Assembly: GCA_033439685.1 (NCBI GenBank)
Contig: JAUEDM010000005.1
Location: 3,224,001-3,288,000, forward strand
Source: Apodospora peruviana
Lineage: Eukaryota; Ascomycota; Sordariomycetes; Sordariales; Lasiosphaeriaceae
DNA: 64,000 bases
Direction: 5' to 3'
Below the pieces are notes generated by a model. It was not told the origin of the DNA. It made no database searches and was given only the letters and a program-made list of their open reading frames with translations. The first letter of the stretch is position 1. The number at the start of each line of letters is the position of its first letter. Positions 1 through 13,170 of this stretch are shown in pieces. The position numbers were made by a program, and so were the translations under genes.

Positions 1-3000
1 ATTGCAGGCCATAGTCGTCATTCTGTTCGGTTGTACCCTCCGGCCGGCCGGCTGGCTGGATGCCCTACAGATGGCTGCTTATCAGACATCAAAGATACCC
101 GTTGCGCTGTACCCCCGTGCCAGCTTCAAGATCTTATTCATCGCCGTGAAAACGTCTACCAAACTACCGGCGGGTGCAACAAACTCCGTGTGCCACAGGC
201 AATAACCAAGCTAGTTCAGGTACGGGAACTTGCGCAGGACGCTTTGCAGCGCGGATGAGAACTAAACGCCATGTCACCCACCCTTCTCCATCAGTCCACC
301 GAACTGTCCATCCACATCCGTATCGTGGCCGTCGATGTCGTACGCGACCACCCTCGACCAGTCCAAGTCCCGAATACAGTACCTGCACTACCCTATACAC
401 TACACTTCCTACACTACCTACACCACGCAACGCAGGACGTGCAGAGTAGGACCGAACCGTCACCTCCTTGGCATTCATTTTAGGCGCCGACCTAGCGTTC
501 CCAAGCGATTCCAGGCATCACCAAAACTGACAGTGCACATTGCCCCGTACAAAGTCGCACGAGGCTGAACAGCTGAGCGTCTCTGGCGGCAACAAAAACG
601 TCGATCGACCCGGCTTGCCGTGTCTGAGCCCAGCACCGCTTGTCCGCCTACGAGAGAGCCTTCCTGCAGGTCATCGTCTCGGGGCCAGACTCCCAGTAGC
701 GGCAGTGGGCCTACCCGGACGTTACCCGTAGCCCCCAACCCATTTCGCTGCCCCTTTCGCCAATAGTGAGCGGTCGCGTTACCGGGCCCAGCTGGCAGTT
801 TCCCCCGGCTCTACCCCATGGTGCTCAGTGCCACCTGTCAAGCCCCAATCTCAATATCCATCCCGTCGCCCCCAGATCTGCGGCTGTTGAAGAGGTGGGG
901 AAGGAGGCTTGAGATCTCGATACTCGATACTAGACTGCTGTTCACAAGATGGCGGCTAGGCGCTTCTTCCTACGAAGATTTTCGATCGCGCTGTACCCGC
1001 ATCTTGTCCCAGCGCATCGCGCTCCTCGGGCTGCTCGAGAGCCACGACCCGACATGTTTAGTGAGAGCCTATTCCGTACAAGTAAATGCGACAGTGAGTG
1101 GTGCTACACCTTTTCGAGCACAAAAAGCCGGCCAAACAAAAATAGGATCTCACTGGCAGGCGGCGTGGAGAGTTGAGCTGGCCAATGAGACAAGCCAGGC
1201 GTCTAAGCCCCTGTCTGCACGCCGTCTTGGTTGCAGATGTTCCACCCACCCATGTTGCAAAAGTCGACCCTTGCACCGCTCTGCTGCTGGTGAACGGTAC
1301 CTACGCAGTCAGAGTTAGGTAGGCCATCCGACAGACACGATCGTTGCTGCAGCGGAGGACGGTCTACAGCATGGTGTCCGGAGGAGTTGGCTCGTGCAAC
1401 AGACACGACGCAAACCCGTTTGATGGTCAAGGTATCTATCCGTGTTCCTGGGCACGACCACCTGACGCTGCAAGGATCGCCTACAAGACGATCCTAAAAG
1501 CACTGACCCACAGTGTTCATCTCCCGAGTGTAATCGGAGGAGAGAAGAAGGTTCTCGGGACTCCCATCCCAGGGCACTGGTAGGTACTCGCGGTTATCCC
1601 TCCTCCTAGGGATGCATGCCGGGAAGTATGACGATGCTCTTCACGCGTGCTCGCGTCTAGGCAACCGGATTCGGTATACTTGTTGATAGTACAAGCGCCC
1701 GCTGGTACATGATGCCCACCCTTCTCGGAGAAGGACCCGGGCACGAGAGCGCTAAATGGCAGACGTTTGCGCACCCCGACTCCTACTATTCCAAAGGGGC
1801 GGCGGTTTGATCGGGACTCGAAAATTCTGTCCCCGGATTTCTAAATGACAAGAAGCCCGAAGGACTTGATCGAAGGCATCAAGAACGGCTGCATTGGACG
1901 CCTTATCCGGCACCCTCGGTCGGTCGGGTATTGCTTCTGCACGACCTTCTAGAAGTTTAGTTGTCCGAACACGCCCCTTTTCGTGCCTTCATGCCGTCGA
2001 TGGAATGGTGTCCACTGGCGATCCGGCGACGTCAGATTGCAGTTCGGTGTCGATTTTCTCTCATACGGACCCGACACTTCAACGACGGTTGCTGGGCACG
2101 ACAAGTCTACCTAGTGTTGTGTAACCAAAGCTCGCATGAAGCTACCACCCCCTACTGGATAGCGGGTTGTTGCTTATGTGGTTTGGGCCTGGTTCTGCAG
2201 GAGTGGCTCCTGCGCCTCTCGCCTGTCAGATTACGGCCGAGGGGAGACCAAGTACAGGGCCACCAGAGAGCGTGCAGAGGACAGGAGTGGTGATGGACAT
2301 TGGCCGAGCAAGACCCCTTCGCAAAATGGGCGAGTTACGCTTAGCATAATTCACTTAGAGGGAAACAGGGGGGAAAAGGCAGCATATTGAGGCAAGTCTA
2401 GTTGCTCAAGCTCACTGGCCACTGGATGGCCACTCGCCGGGTCGATTTGTTTTCCAGGACCCAGCCCTACGATAAAGCGACCTCTGGGAGAACCTGGCGT
2501 ACCTGACGGGAGTACAAAACAGACAGGGCATCTCGAAAAGCACCGCCGCAGCACACGACCACGGATGTTGCCTTTGCGTTCTAAGACGAGAACTCAACCC
2601 CTAAAATGGTGCTGGCCATGAGCACCGGCATGTGGCCCATAACAAGCTACCTTGGACGCCCCTATTCCAACCAGGCTCCTTCCGAGTGGAAGTCAGAAAG
2701 AAGGCGTATTGTTGCGCGGTTCTCGGGAGAGCCGGTGATGTTCAACTCACTGACGCAACAAGGCTAGTCCTGAGACAAGTTCCCTACCCGCCAGTATGCC
2801 ACGGCTCTGGGAAGGTGAGCCATTTGTCAGGGAATATTTTATCGCCTAGCATCGTGGCGGCACAGAAAAGAAAAATCAAGGGAAGAAAAAAAAGAGAAAA
2901 ATTCAAGAAGCAGATCGTCAAGCTAGGCAAGTGTCGGGTACCTGGGACAAGACGTGCATATCGCAATCGAAAGGGCTTCGACTTGGGTAGTGATACCCGT

Positions 3001-3710
3001 CGCATTCTGCTCTCTCTGTCTGGGGACGTGGTAGAAAGTACCTTGCATCTTTTTTTGCTCTCCTTCTCCTGCGACCCATTCGGACAAGACAACCACCATG
3101 GATTTCCACCCCTCCATCCCTTCCCCCTTCCCCTCCCCTTCCCACCCTTGTCCCCTGGCCCTTGTTCACAGCTGACAGGGACCAGGGCCCTGGACGGGTA
3201 ACAGCCTCTCCCAAACGGGCGACCAGGGAACAAGCCTCTGCAGGCGTGCCAAGACAAGTCACTCGATCTCTACCATCCCATCTCTTCTTTAGCTTGCACA
3301 TACTTTCTGGCCCTGAATATAGCAGCGCCTCTTGCGTGCCGCGGTGTCGTTCCCCAGAAATCCATGTTTCCACTCCCACTGTTTTGACTATGGAAACGCA
3401 GCTCTTTCGACCAGGGCTGACGCTTTCCTCCTCCTTGTTTCTTCCTGCTCTCTCCTGTTTCTCTCCTTCCCCTGCGGGCGTACTGTACGGTACTGTACCT
3501 GACTCTCTCGCCCTCAGTCTGCGTCTGCGTCTACGCCTGCGTCTGCGTGTGTGCTGCAGCAGCCGCGCGTGTACCTTTGCGGGCCCCTCCCATACCCTGA
3601 CTTGATGTTTATTTCTCTTCGACTGCTACCTTTCTCGTTGAGGCAGTCCAAGAGGGCTGTGTATTACTAACTTGGTATCTTACTTCCAATTTGAGGGACT
3701 ACCGCCCATC
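1..3710. other. Gene-poor upstream region and leader of the C2H2 factor
   Basis: I find no convincing gene here. The open frames are short, overlap on both strands, mostly lack ATG starts and show no recognisable family motif. From about 3080 to 3600 the + strand becomes strongly pyrimidine-rich (runs of CCTTCCCC type), as is common in promoters and long 5' leaders of filamentous fungal regulators. It probably holds the promoter and 5' UTR of the transcription factor starting at 3711; the transcription start cannot be seen. Confidence 0.55.
3517..3552 (+). repeat. GTCTGC hexanucleotide repeat in the leader
   Basis: Five consecutive 6-bp units of GTCTGC (two diverged to GTCTAC and GCCTGC) lie about 160 bp before the start codon of the C2H2 factor and fade into GT dinucleotides. 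This is a short imperfect microsatellite within the presumed 5' UTR or core promoter. Confidence 0.75.
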
Positions 3711-6700
3711 ATGGCTAGCCTCAAGTTTATCATGGATGTGGACAACGAGGACGGTGATTCTCGACCACACACCAATAAAAAGGACAGGGACGCCGGCCAG
3801 CCGGCCAACGCGGGCCAGCTCCATGAAGCATCCGCCAACACACAACCACACCAAAGACATGTCAGTAGCTCTGCCGTGGCCGTCCAAGAGGATATCAACC
3901 CAGTTGCTCCCGCTGCTCAGAGCAAAAGGCGCGGTCCCTCGACTCGGGGCTTCAAGTCCGCCACCACCGTCTCGTCGTCGTCTCTGTCCACGTCTACCAC
4001 TAGGCCCCCCGCCCGTCGCCGGAGCACTGCGAGCAACGACTCGATGGACCCGACATCAGGAGGATATGGCTCTGGCGCCTCGTCGTCGTCAATGGGTGGA
4101 CGTATACACCCGTCAAACAGTCCCATGAGGCCCATGCCTACCAACCCGCCGCCATCCAACATTCCCATGAGGCTCACTCCCATCACCGGCCGCGTGAGCA
4201 GAGCAAAGAAGGGCGTTCCTGTTCACGTCTGCGACATCTGCAAGCCAGCAAAGGTAAGGAAAGGACTCTGCCCGCCAGCATTCTCTCTCCCTCTCATCCT
4301 CTTTCTGTAACCCACCTCCTGCCATTACCGTTCACTCCATGCTGACGCCAAACAGACCTTCACCAGGGCTGAGCATTTACGGTAAGAGCTACTCACTCTG
4401 CTGTCGCTGTCCATGTCCATGTAGCTTTGGACACCACGTGTACTGACCGTTATATGCCCAGTCGTCATCAGTTGAGCCATCAGACTCCAGGATACCCGTG
4501 CAAATATCCAGGCTGTGACCGGGCATTCCACCGACCTGACTTGCTAACACGCCACGAGCAGAGGCAGTTAGTATACCCGTAGACTCATTTATCACATGGC
4601 ACTGACAAGAAGTGCAGCGAGCAAGAAGGCGATAGTGCTTCATCAAAGGGAGGAAGCGTCAAGGGCCCTTCTCAGCATCCACCGATTCAACAGTCCCCTG
4701 TGGGCTCTGCCGGACCTGGCCCAGGACCAACATCCCCGACCTCGACAAATGATGTTCCTCAAACACCCAATGCGCCGGTCAACCAGTCAAGCTACTCGAC
4801 GATGAGTAGCCCAGCCCATGGAAGCAACCCTCCTACTCCTCATTCGTTGTACGGGATGCCTCCATCAGGTGTTTCCATCATCAATCCGGCGCCACCTTCG
4901 TCTCTTGGGGGATCGTTTCAGCCCATTATGCAGCCATACCGAACATCAAGGACCTCGCCGCGTTCTATCTACGCGGACACAAATCCGCTACCGAGTCTAC
5001 TGATTCCTGAACCACCCGGGTTGCTCCACCACAACAACGACGTGTCACCATGGGCCTCGTCAGCCTCCGATAGCACATCCTACACCCCGGCCTCCGACAT
5101 TCCGGGGCAGCACCACCGTTTTTATATGCCAAATAACCATCGATCACCCACCAGCGACTGGCCTCGGCTCCTCTCGCCATACCCCAACACGGCGTCCCGC
5201 GATCTCAATAGCCCAGGCGGAGGCGGCATTGATGGAATGCAGGCGCCGCCACCACCGCTCTACTATCAGACACAATCGCACTATGCCTCGGCCCCCCAAG
5301 GACATAGCTTCCGTACAATGCTCGACGTTGCCATGACAGGCTTTGGGCCAACAGACTCGGTGAACCAACGCTCTGCCCTCACCAACTCCTCCGATAACAC
5401 TTTCCGAGCTCCCCATCAGCATAACAACTCAATTTCCTCTATTCGTAGTCCGACCCCGCCTCCGAACACATCCTCTCACGCAAGTGAGACTCTAGTTACA
5501 CCATCCACTCTGCCATCCCGACTAGATACCATGGGAACCCTGAGCCGCCAGAAAGAAATGACACTAGACACAAACCAGGGACTGATCAGTGCTCAAGTCG
5601 CGATGGGAGGCATGGGTGTGCTCGGTGGCCTGGGTCTTGGATACGGCGATGGCGATGGCGCCGGTACGAGCCCCGGCGGCGATAATGGTCATCCTGGAAG
5701 CGACATTCTGTCGGCTTTGAATCTCGAAATGGGCGGTGGATGCGGGATGCCCGGGGTAGCAATGGCAATCCCGCTGGCAAGACCTGTACGGCAGGCTATC
5801 CCTAGCTACATCGAGGTGTACTGGTCGCGGGTTCATCCCCAGCTTCCAATAGTGCATCGGCGCTCGTTCGAAACAGCACCTGAAGATGTACTCCGATGTG
5901 CCATGGCGGCTGTGGCCACCCAGTACCTCAACGGAAGGGAAGATCGTATCCGGGGAAATCAGTTGCATGAGTATGCGTGGCAGGAGGCCAAGCGGGTGAG
6001 TCTTGATCCCGGGCATTCCATTCCTCTCTCCTGCTGAACTCCCACTGACCACTCAATACGACAAACGCCAACAGGTACCTCAGTGGAACCTCCAGATCAT
6101 GCAGGCCATTCTCCTATGCGAGCACTTCGCGCGCTTCCGTGGTCGTAAAGCCATTACTCGGCCCTCGAAACTGTTCGAGTCTCTCTACTCGAGGGTGAGT
6201 TCTGCACAGTTTTTTGCTACGTCGTCATCCTCCTGCCCTTCAGATGATAGCGCACTCTGGCTCGTCGACACCAGCGCTTGGTCTCCTAGCGCTTCCTCTG
6301 CTTCTTCGGACTGTTCTTCTTGTGCCTCGGCAACGCCAACCACTACCACTACCATGTCCTCTCCTTTTGTTATGCGCGGCACGGGCACATTTCCTAGTAC
6401 ACCTCGGAGCAGTTTTCCTTCGTCTTATTCACCCTCAGCCTATTCCCCGTTCAGGAACATCCCCTCGGCTAGTTCCTCTTTTGGCCACAATGTGTCGTCG
6501 TCGCCCTACACTTCTTCTTTGTGGGCACGACGGTCGTGGTCTTCTCTATTTGCTCCTTCTCGTCATCGCAGTTCGCCAGCGTCTTCTTTCCCTCTTCAAG
6601 CCCAGTCTCAGGCTCCTGGGCACACGTACTCACAGGGTTTCTCGAATCCACAGGTCTTGTACAGCAACCCGGCTATGTTCGACCAGGCCGTGCTCTCGGC

Positions 6701-8006
6701 AGACCAACACGTCTCGGTCGACGAGCGCTGGCATGACTGGTTGGATGCTGAGCAACGCCGTCGTCTCTTGACGGCATGCTTCGTCATTGACGGCCACGCC
6801 GCCATCTATCAGCAGCAGCGACGTGCTCATGACTGCCACATGAGTGGGATAACGCCGATTCCATCCATTCCACTTTCCGGTCCCAGTACCACCCTTTTCG
6901 AGGCCTCTTCGGCGAACGAGTGGGCCGCCATCCTGAACGCCGACCCCGGATCCGGCATTCCAACCTTTGTGCCTCCACCTGAGCAGATAACTTCCGAATA
7001 TCTCCTCCGCTGCACGAATTTTGATCGTATGGCGATTCTCGGCACTGAGGTGCTCCGGCTACCGCGACGCCAACTACGCTCAGCGATCGCTGTCTCGGCA
7101 AACAACTCTCCCATCGCCGAGATTGACTCGCAAACTCAGCACGTCGGCAGCCAGTTTGACATAGACCAACAGTCACAGCTTCAGCTGTCTCTCCACCCGG
7201 ATCCCCACGATCCCCTGTCCCTTGAAGCCGAGGAGTGCATCGCGGCCCTGTATCGATACTGCCCCGTCGCCAATGCCTTTCTTGCTTTGCACCACACCCC
7301 TCTCCACGATCTGCTCGCTGTGGGCGGGGACTCGTGGGTCTTTTCACAGAAGGTGCTGCCAGCTACTTCCTTCCTCGAGCACCAGAAGCGTCTCAAACTT
7401 TGGGCAGAGCAGCACCAGCGTCCTGGCGGCGGTTCTACCAGTACCGGAGACAACGCAAATGGTCTCGCAGGCCTCAGCGCATCCAGGGCCACGGTTTATG
7501 CCGCGCGTGCCATCGTCGGCTTCTTCGAGCGTGGCTACTCTGCAGGAACCGGGCCTGGATACAACATGGCGCCCGCCTGGTCGTCCGATGTGGCTGACTA
7601 CTGGGCCTTGTACGTATGCGCCCTGATCTGCTGGGCGTTCGGGCATCGCGCGCGTTCCAGCTCCGGCGCAACCATGGGTGATCCCCGCCAGCAACGTCAA
7701 CGGAGCACTAGCGGCGGCAGTGCTGGCAATAGTCCCGCATCCGCTGGGGGCGCTGGTATCTCCTCCAGCGCCGCCGCGGCTGTGGCCGACGAAGAGGCCA
7801 TGGGGTGGCTGCGCATGGTGGCTTGCGGCGACATGCGGCTGGAGGACGTGGTCCGGGTTCGCGGTCGCCGCGAGGCCGGCGGCGTTGTCGGGCTCGTTCG
7901 CCGCCGACTGGAGAGCGACTGTGTCGGCGGCCGAAGCAGACTGTACGTGGACGCGGTCGGCGTGTTGAGGAAGCTGGAAGAGGGAGTCAACTGGAAGTGG
8001 TTTTGA
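3711..8006 (+). CDS. C2H2 zinc-finger / fungal_trans transcription factor
   Basis: Predicted nuclear DNA-binding regulator of about 1327 residues. Exons: 3711-4253, 4356-4381, 4462-4566, 4618-5995, 6075-8006; all phases join cleanly. The ATG at 3711 gives an N-terminus MASLKFIMDVDNEDGD, followed by a Ser/Pro/Thr-rich region. Two C2H2 fingers (about residues 174-225) follow: CDICKPAKTFTRAEHLRRH and CKYPGCDRAFHRPDLLTRH. A 26-nt exon lies entirely within the first finger. After a long disordered stretch comes a fungal-specific transcription factor region (IPSYIEVYWSRVHPQLPIVH, near residue 620), interrupted by a Ser-rich insertion coded around 6195-6640, then continuing with VDERWHDWLDAEQRRRLL. 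A donor-like GTGAGT at 6195 raises the possibility of a further intron, but the frame stays open and any intron would have to preserve frame. Target genes are unknown; the family includes regulators of metabolism and development. Confidence 0.88.
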
Positions 8007-9746
8007 GCCATCCATCCACGTTATACGCCGGTATCAACGCTCCTCGGAGATAGGGGAACGTCCTTTAACCATCACCACCTTGAATTGGACATATGCATTG
8101 TTTTATATGGGTGGGCTACAATTTTTTGGACGAACAAACCGTTTGGATATAGGAAACATTTGTTTTGGTTTGGGAGGCAAAGCATTCATTCATTGATATC
8201 ACCGGCATGACCACGACTGCGATGATCGGACGACCTTCTTCTTTTTCTCTCTACTTCTTCTCTGCTTTCCACCCTTTCTTCCCTCTCATTTTAGGGGGGG
8301 TCTCGTACATCTTTCTTGTCCATGATTCTGTCCTTCAACTTTCTGTCACCAATCCACCTCGACAGCTGTACTTTTATATACGACAATTTCTTGCTTTTCT
8401 TTTTTTCTGTTTAACTAGCTTTCTTGTTTTCTTCTGTTCTTTGCCCTATTTTCAGCATTCAAAATCTTACGTTATGCCATCTGCTTTTATGTTTTTACTT
8501 TTCTTTATTGTGTAACTCTAACGAAGGAAAACGCTGGACATCTGGATTGGTGGTGCGTATGGGATTATTACACTATACACGGAGGACGGTCATGGGCATA
8601 ACGTGTGTTGGCGGCAGCGGGCTTTTAATTATCGCAATCCTGATACCTTGACTCACTTAGCTTTGGTTGAAGACAGACATTTAAGGGGTATCTACCTATT
8701 TTATAAATATATAGACGGTGGAATGGGAAACAAGCCACAATCAAACCTAATAATGACAATGTCTAACTGATCACATTGAAGATGGGGATACCCCTACTGA
8801 CTTCTGAAGCTATATGATGCATATACTGGGTACAGAAACTTTGCCAACTGTCATGACGATCACAAGTAGGAAGCAGCCGTCCTTACGCATTGTTATTCGG
8901 AGACGGCGTGGCAGGGTCCAGGTTAGGAACATTTCAGGTTGGTCTACCAGCCTAGCCGACTAGGTCTTTTCGGAATCCCGGGGTCTGGCAAGCAAGACAG
9001 CGGTGTATATTCTTTACTTGACCCCAAGATCCAGCTAGCTGATAGACAAACACCCAGGAGCAAAATGGCAAACATGATTCCCTATATCATGGCAGTAAGT
9101 TGTACCATAATGTCACTTACCTTTGCTTCAGGTAGACTTGCTTGTTTCCTAGGTAATCATTTTATCTTCACAGTTGCTATGGAATGCGTGCCAGCCGTCC
9201 GTCCACAAACATTTGGTTGGCTTCCTTTATGTTTCTACCATTACAAATATTGAGCAGGAACACTCCTTAATTCCAAGTTATGGTTCCAAGTTTTCGATAA
9301 TTTTGTAAAAACCATCTAATCGATCGAAATCATCTCCAACCTCCTCATCTACTCATCATCCTCTATCCGATGCCATCGCGTTCAAGAATGATGCGTACCG
9401 ACTAAAACTGAGAAAAGAGCGTGTACGAGAACAAACTACATCGCACAAAGTAAGAAGTAAGGCGTATCCAAGAAAAAATAAAAGTTCGCACTGACTTGCA
9501 ATTCAACGTAAGAAGACCAATGAAACCAAAAGTCTTTTCATAAGAGAGCGACATCTGTCGATAGAAGAAGTAAAAAGAAAGGATGGCAAATCGACTAAGA
9601 GGGTACCTAATTAGCCCCCAAGTCTCCTGTCAATGAATTAATACAAGCAACAACAATACACCACCCACACGCTGATTCGTCTAGGTAACCTTACCCGCCA
9701 ACAAGCAAGAAACCTTAAATTACACGCGCGCACAACCTTCACATCA
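8007..9746. other. Convergent intergenic region
   Basis: This lies between the stop codons of the convergent C2H2 factor and cytidylyltransferase genes. It is AT- and T-rich around 8220-8520, as expected for 3' UTRs. Two small open frames (8165-8515 and 8939-9253) are low-complexity or lack family features, and I do not count them as genes. Confidence 0.6.
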
Positions 9747-11634
9747 TCACGGCTCTGCAGCCGCCGTCTCCACAATCGGGACGGGCCGTCTGGGCTGCCT
9801 CTGCGAATCACTGCTGCTTGCCCTACCCTTGGTCTCCTCGCCCTCTTCCGAGTCATCGTCGCTTGGGGGCCGACTATCTTCCTGCCCAACTCCTCTGCGG
9901 CTCTTGGTCATCTGTAATGCACACAGTTCAGTTAGTTACTGGCCCCCAAATTCTCACCATAAACCCCACGGAAAGGTGGATGGATAGATAATGATAGCAA
10001 TGAAAATGGAACGAGTGGAGAAATGATAAAATGGCGTTGTGCTTACCCAAGACCGCACACCTCCAATCAAACCCAACGTGTACCCAGTGATGAAATCGTT
10101 GTTGTTAGTTGTAGTAGACCTGCTCCGCTCCATGACGCTGCTACCCCCGAGCATCGGGCTCTTTGGCGGGAACAGACCCGTCGGGCTGCTGGGGTTCTCG
10201 CCATTGGGTGATAGCAACGCAGACCGCGCCGGACTCTGTGGGCGACTCGGCGGGCGACTAGCCGGCCAGTACTGCCGGAGCTCCTTGCTGAGCTCTTGTC
10301 CCGTCGTAGCCCAGTTGGTCCGGATATTGTCACGGAGATCCTGAACATGACGCTTCAAGTCAAGCTCATTCTTCTTCAGCCAGCTGACATTGAGTTCCTG
10401 ACGGGACGCGCCGCGTTTGAACTGGCGAGAAATATATTTCTCGTAATCGCGAACAATCCTATTGGCGAAGTTAGTACGTTTGGTTCCGTCTACATAAACG
10501 AAGGTGGTAGCTACAATGTAGGGGACAGTCATACTTGGTGATAATGCCAGTCGTGCTCACACCCTCTGTCCGCTGTGTTACGAGGAACTTCCCCGCGGCC
10601 TTGATAGGAGCGTAGATGTCGTCGCCCTCGTCCGCACCATAGGGAATATCGTCATGAGCAACGTAGTCAATCTGGTGACTTTCGAGGAACTCGGGGGTTA
10701 CGATCCAAGGGCAGTTCTCAACAACCTCATCGACCCATTTGCAGTGCCGGACGGTCTCGGCGCGCTCTTTCCCTGACAAGACGGTAAGACCTTTGCGCTT
10801 GTGTGTGTCTTCGTCTCCTGTCACGCCCACCATCAAGTAAACGTCTGGGAAGGCCTTTTTCGCCTGCTCGAGCTGGCGCATGTGCCTGTTCACTTGTTTA
10901 GCATATGCAAACAACGGATAAGCGGCCATATTATGAAGCCAAATCACTCTTTCATGTCCACAGCACCACCCTCAGAAACAATGCGTTGGACCCCACCACG
11001 AACCGGCTGGGAACACAGGGGAGAAAAAGTCGACATACCCAAGATGGAACAAATCAAACACGCCGTCCGCATATACCCTCACGGCCCTGCCCACGGGGGG
11101 CGGATTTGTCTCGTATCCCACGGGGTGGGTCAGCTTACCGATGGGCGGGGGTGCCATCGAATGAAGCTTTTCGGACGAGCCATTCTCGCTATCATTCTCC
11201 TTGAGGGTCGCCGACTTGCGCCCCTTGCGCGCGCTTCGCTCGGCGATGTCGACACTATCTTCGGTGGTGTCGCTGGGCTCACCGGGATCGACGGCTTCGG
11301 CATCGTCCATCGCAGCGGCGGCAGCGCCAGCTGCGGGCGCCTGATCCGAGCTGGGGCGTTGCCGCTTGGTAGGCGGGAGGCCGCTAGCGGCCGAGTCTGT
11401 CTTCTTGTGGCCGGTTGGGTATCCGGACTCCGGGGCCGTGGTATCGCCCTCCTCTCCCGAGGCATCCCGAGACTCGGCCTGGACGATCTGATCCTGGTCC
11501 CGATCAATCTCCATCTCGTCGAGGTTCGTGTTCGCGTGGTCGGTGGCGTTGGTGCCAGTATTGGTATTTCCGGTGGTGGAGCTGCGCTTGCGTTTGCCGA
11601 CGTGCTGCGACGATGAGCTGCTGGGTGATGACAT
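9747..11634 (-). CDS. Choline-phosphate cytidylyltransferase
   Basis: Catalyses CTP + phosphocholine to CDP-choline, the rate-setting step of the Kennedy pathway for phosphatidylcholine, at nuclear/ER membranes. Four exons in coding order: 11634-11039, 10885-10535, 10458-10047, 9911-9747, giving about 507 residues. The N-terminal ~170 residues are disordered, with a basic KRKR stretch near the start and an acidic centre. The catalytic domain begins RVYADGVFDLFHLGHM (HxGH nucleotide-binding signature, split by intron 1 after HLG). It continues with the membrane-flanking catalytic segment and ends with RTEGVSTTGIITK, the RTxGVSTT signature. A Lys/Arg-rich helix (ISRQFKRGASRQELNVSWLK) and a Ser/Pro-rich tail follow, matching the membrane-binding and phosphorylated regions of the family. 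The small last exon adds an acidic tail. The orthologue in yeast is PCT1. Confidence 0.95.
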
Positions 11635-13170
11635 GGTGGTAGGGCAAGAGCCAGAGAGCCAGGCGGGCCGGCGACGTCAGGCAGGTTGAAGTTGGGATGG
11701 GGTTCGTGGGTAGGTAATTGTGGGCCCGGATATGCTTCTACCGCTGTGGTTCGAGGACTAAGAAGGCAGTAGAAACAGTCTAAGGCAAGTGGTAGGTCGA
11801 TACGTCTGCTCGGGCAGGAATATCCCCTGTTTGCGTGACTGGCAACTGCTCTGTGGTGCTGGGCCTAAAAGGTTTGAGCGGCGGGCAATTCGACGGAAAG
11901 AATCTGGCCAACAGCGTTTGTGATACCAGAACGGCCAACCGAAGACCGACAAACGTGTTTCGAGGCGGGTGCGGGTGCGGGTGCTCCTGCTTTTGCTGTG
12001 CCCTTTGCCTTGATTTTTTTTTATGGTGGCAGTCGCGAGACGCTGTGATTGGGGATGCGATGACGCGTGAGAAAATAGAAAGATAAAAGCCCTGTGACAG
12101 GTAATTAATTGGTCGAGACAATACCGTACTGTGTATGGACGCGACTGCACCTGCAGGAGTTCGCATGCGGCTAAAGAGGAGGAGCAAAAAGACGTCAGAC
12201 ACAAGACACCCCAACTACGATGGAAAGACACGACAGGTGCAAGGTGCCAGGTGTTAGGTTGCCGGGAAGGAAGCTATGCCTCGGAATGCAAGCAATAATG
12301 CAGCAAGCAGGAGCCACTGACGGGTAAGTTTTTACGTGGAGAAAGGGAGCGTTAAAAACGATATTTCTCCGAATTCTTACCTCCTCGTCAGAATCTGTTA
12401 TTTTTTCTGACACCACGAATTACTTTCTTACCTGTAAGCTAGTTTCAGGTTGATTACAATAGGCACAGTACCGTACCAGACCGCTTGCCCGGGTCCAGGA
12501 CTTTGCAAATGCAATGCCAGAGCATGGCGGAGTCGGCGAGCTCTTAGGTCCCGAAACCCCTTTTCAATTGAGCGTGAAATTTGTCTTTGTGAATTGTTCG
12601 AAATTTAAATCCTAAATTACGATCCGTACCTCTGGTGCAGTGGTGCTCCAGTGGTCACGTCATTTTGGTCCAGAACTTGCTTAGCTGTGTGGCTTGGCAT
12701 GTGGCGTTCCTCCAGATCCTCTCGGACTGGTGCTCCGCAGTTTACCTTGACGCCTTATCCGTAACGTAGAGCTTTATCGACGATTCTGTTCTGATTGTAT
12801 TTGTCTCTCAAGTTACCCGTTATCTGGCTGGCACAATAGTTTACACAGTCGTAAGAGGTCGATATTGGTATATACCGAGTAGTATTAAGTTTGGGAGAGG
12901 CAAAAGAATCATGATTTGCTATCCCTCGTAAGGTCATAATCTTGTGTATCTTGCGGATATCATCCAACTCATCATGAGAGTGGCCCAAAGCCGAAACTGG
13001 CTGAATCAAGATGACCATCAGATCCGTCTGGCTACGTGGGAACAGATCACTCGAGTAAAGAGAGCCGCACCCAAGAACGCCGCTTCAGCAAACCGAAGCC
13101 AATAAAATGGGGTCCCCCTCATCAGCATCAACCCGACAGTCTCACTCGCTCCTCGCAGCCTCGCCCGAGA
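11635..13170. other. Intergenic region upstream of the cytidylyltransferase
   Basis: This contains the presumed promoter of the minus-strand cytidylyltransferase (nearest its 11634 start) and the 3' flank of the F-box gene. Small overlapping frames at 11758-12231 and 12755-13018 show no family signature. I see no RNA gene or repeat. Confidence 0.55.

Noticed and set aside
7344..8015. 223-codon minus-strand frame under the C2H2 factor
   Set aside because: Antisense to the conserved C-terminal part of the transcription factor; low-complexity Ala/Ser product.
8165..8515. 116-codon Phe/Leu-rich frame resembling a membrane protein
   Set aside because: It arises from the T-rich 3' flank of the C2H2 gene; hydrophobicity is a composition effect.
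10801..11616. 271-codon + strand frame under the cytidylyltransferase
   Set aside because: Antisense to the N-terminal exon and intron of a clearly identified gene; no domain.
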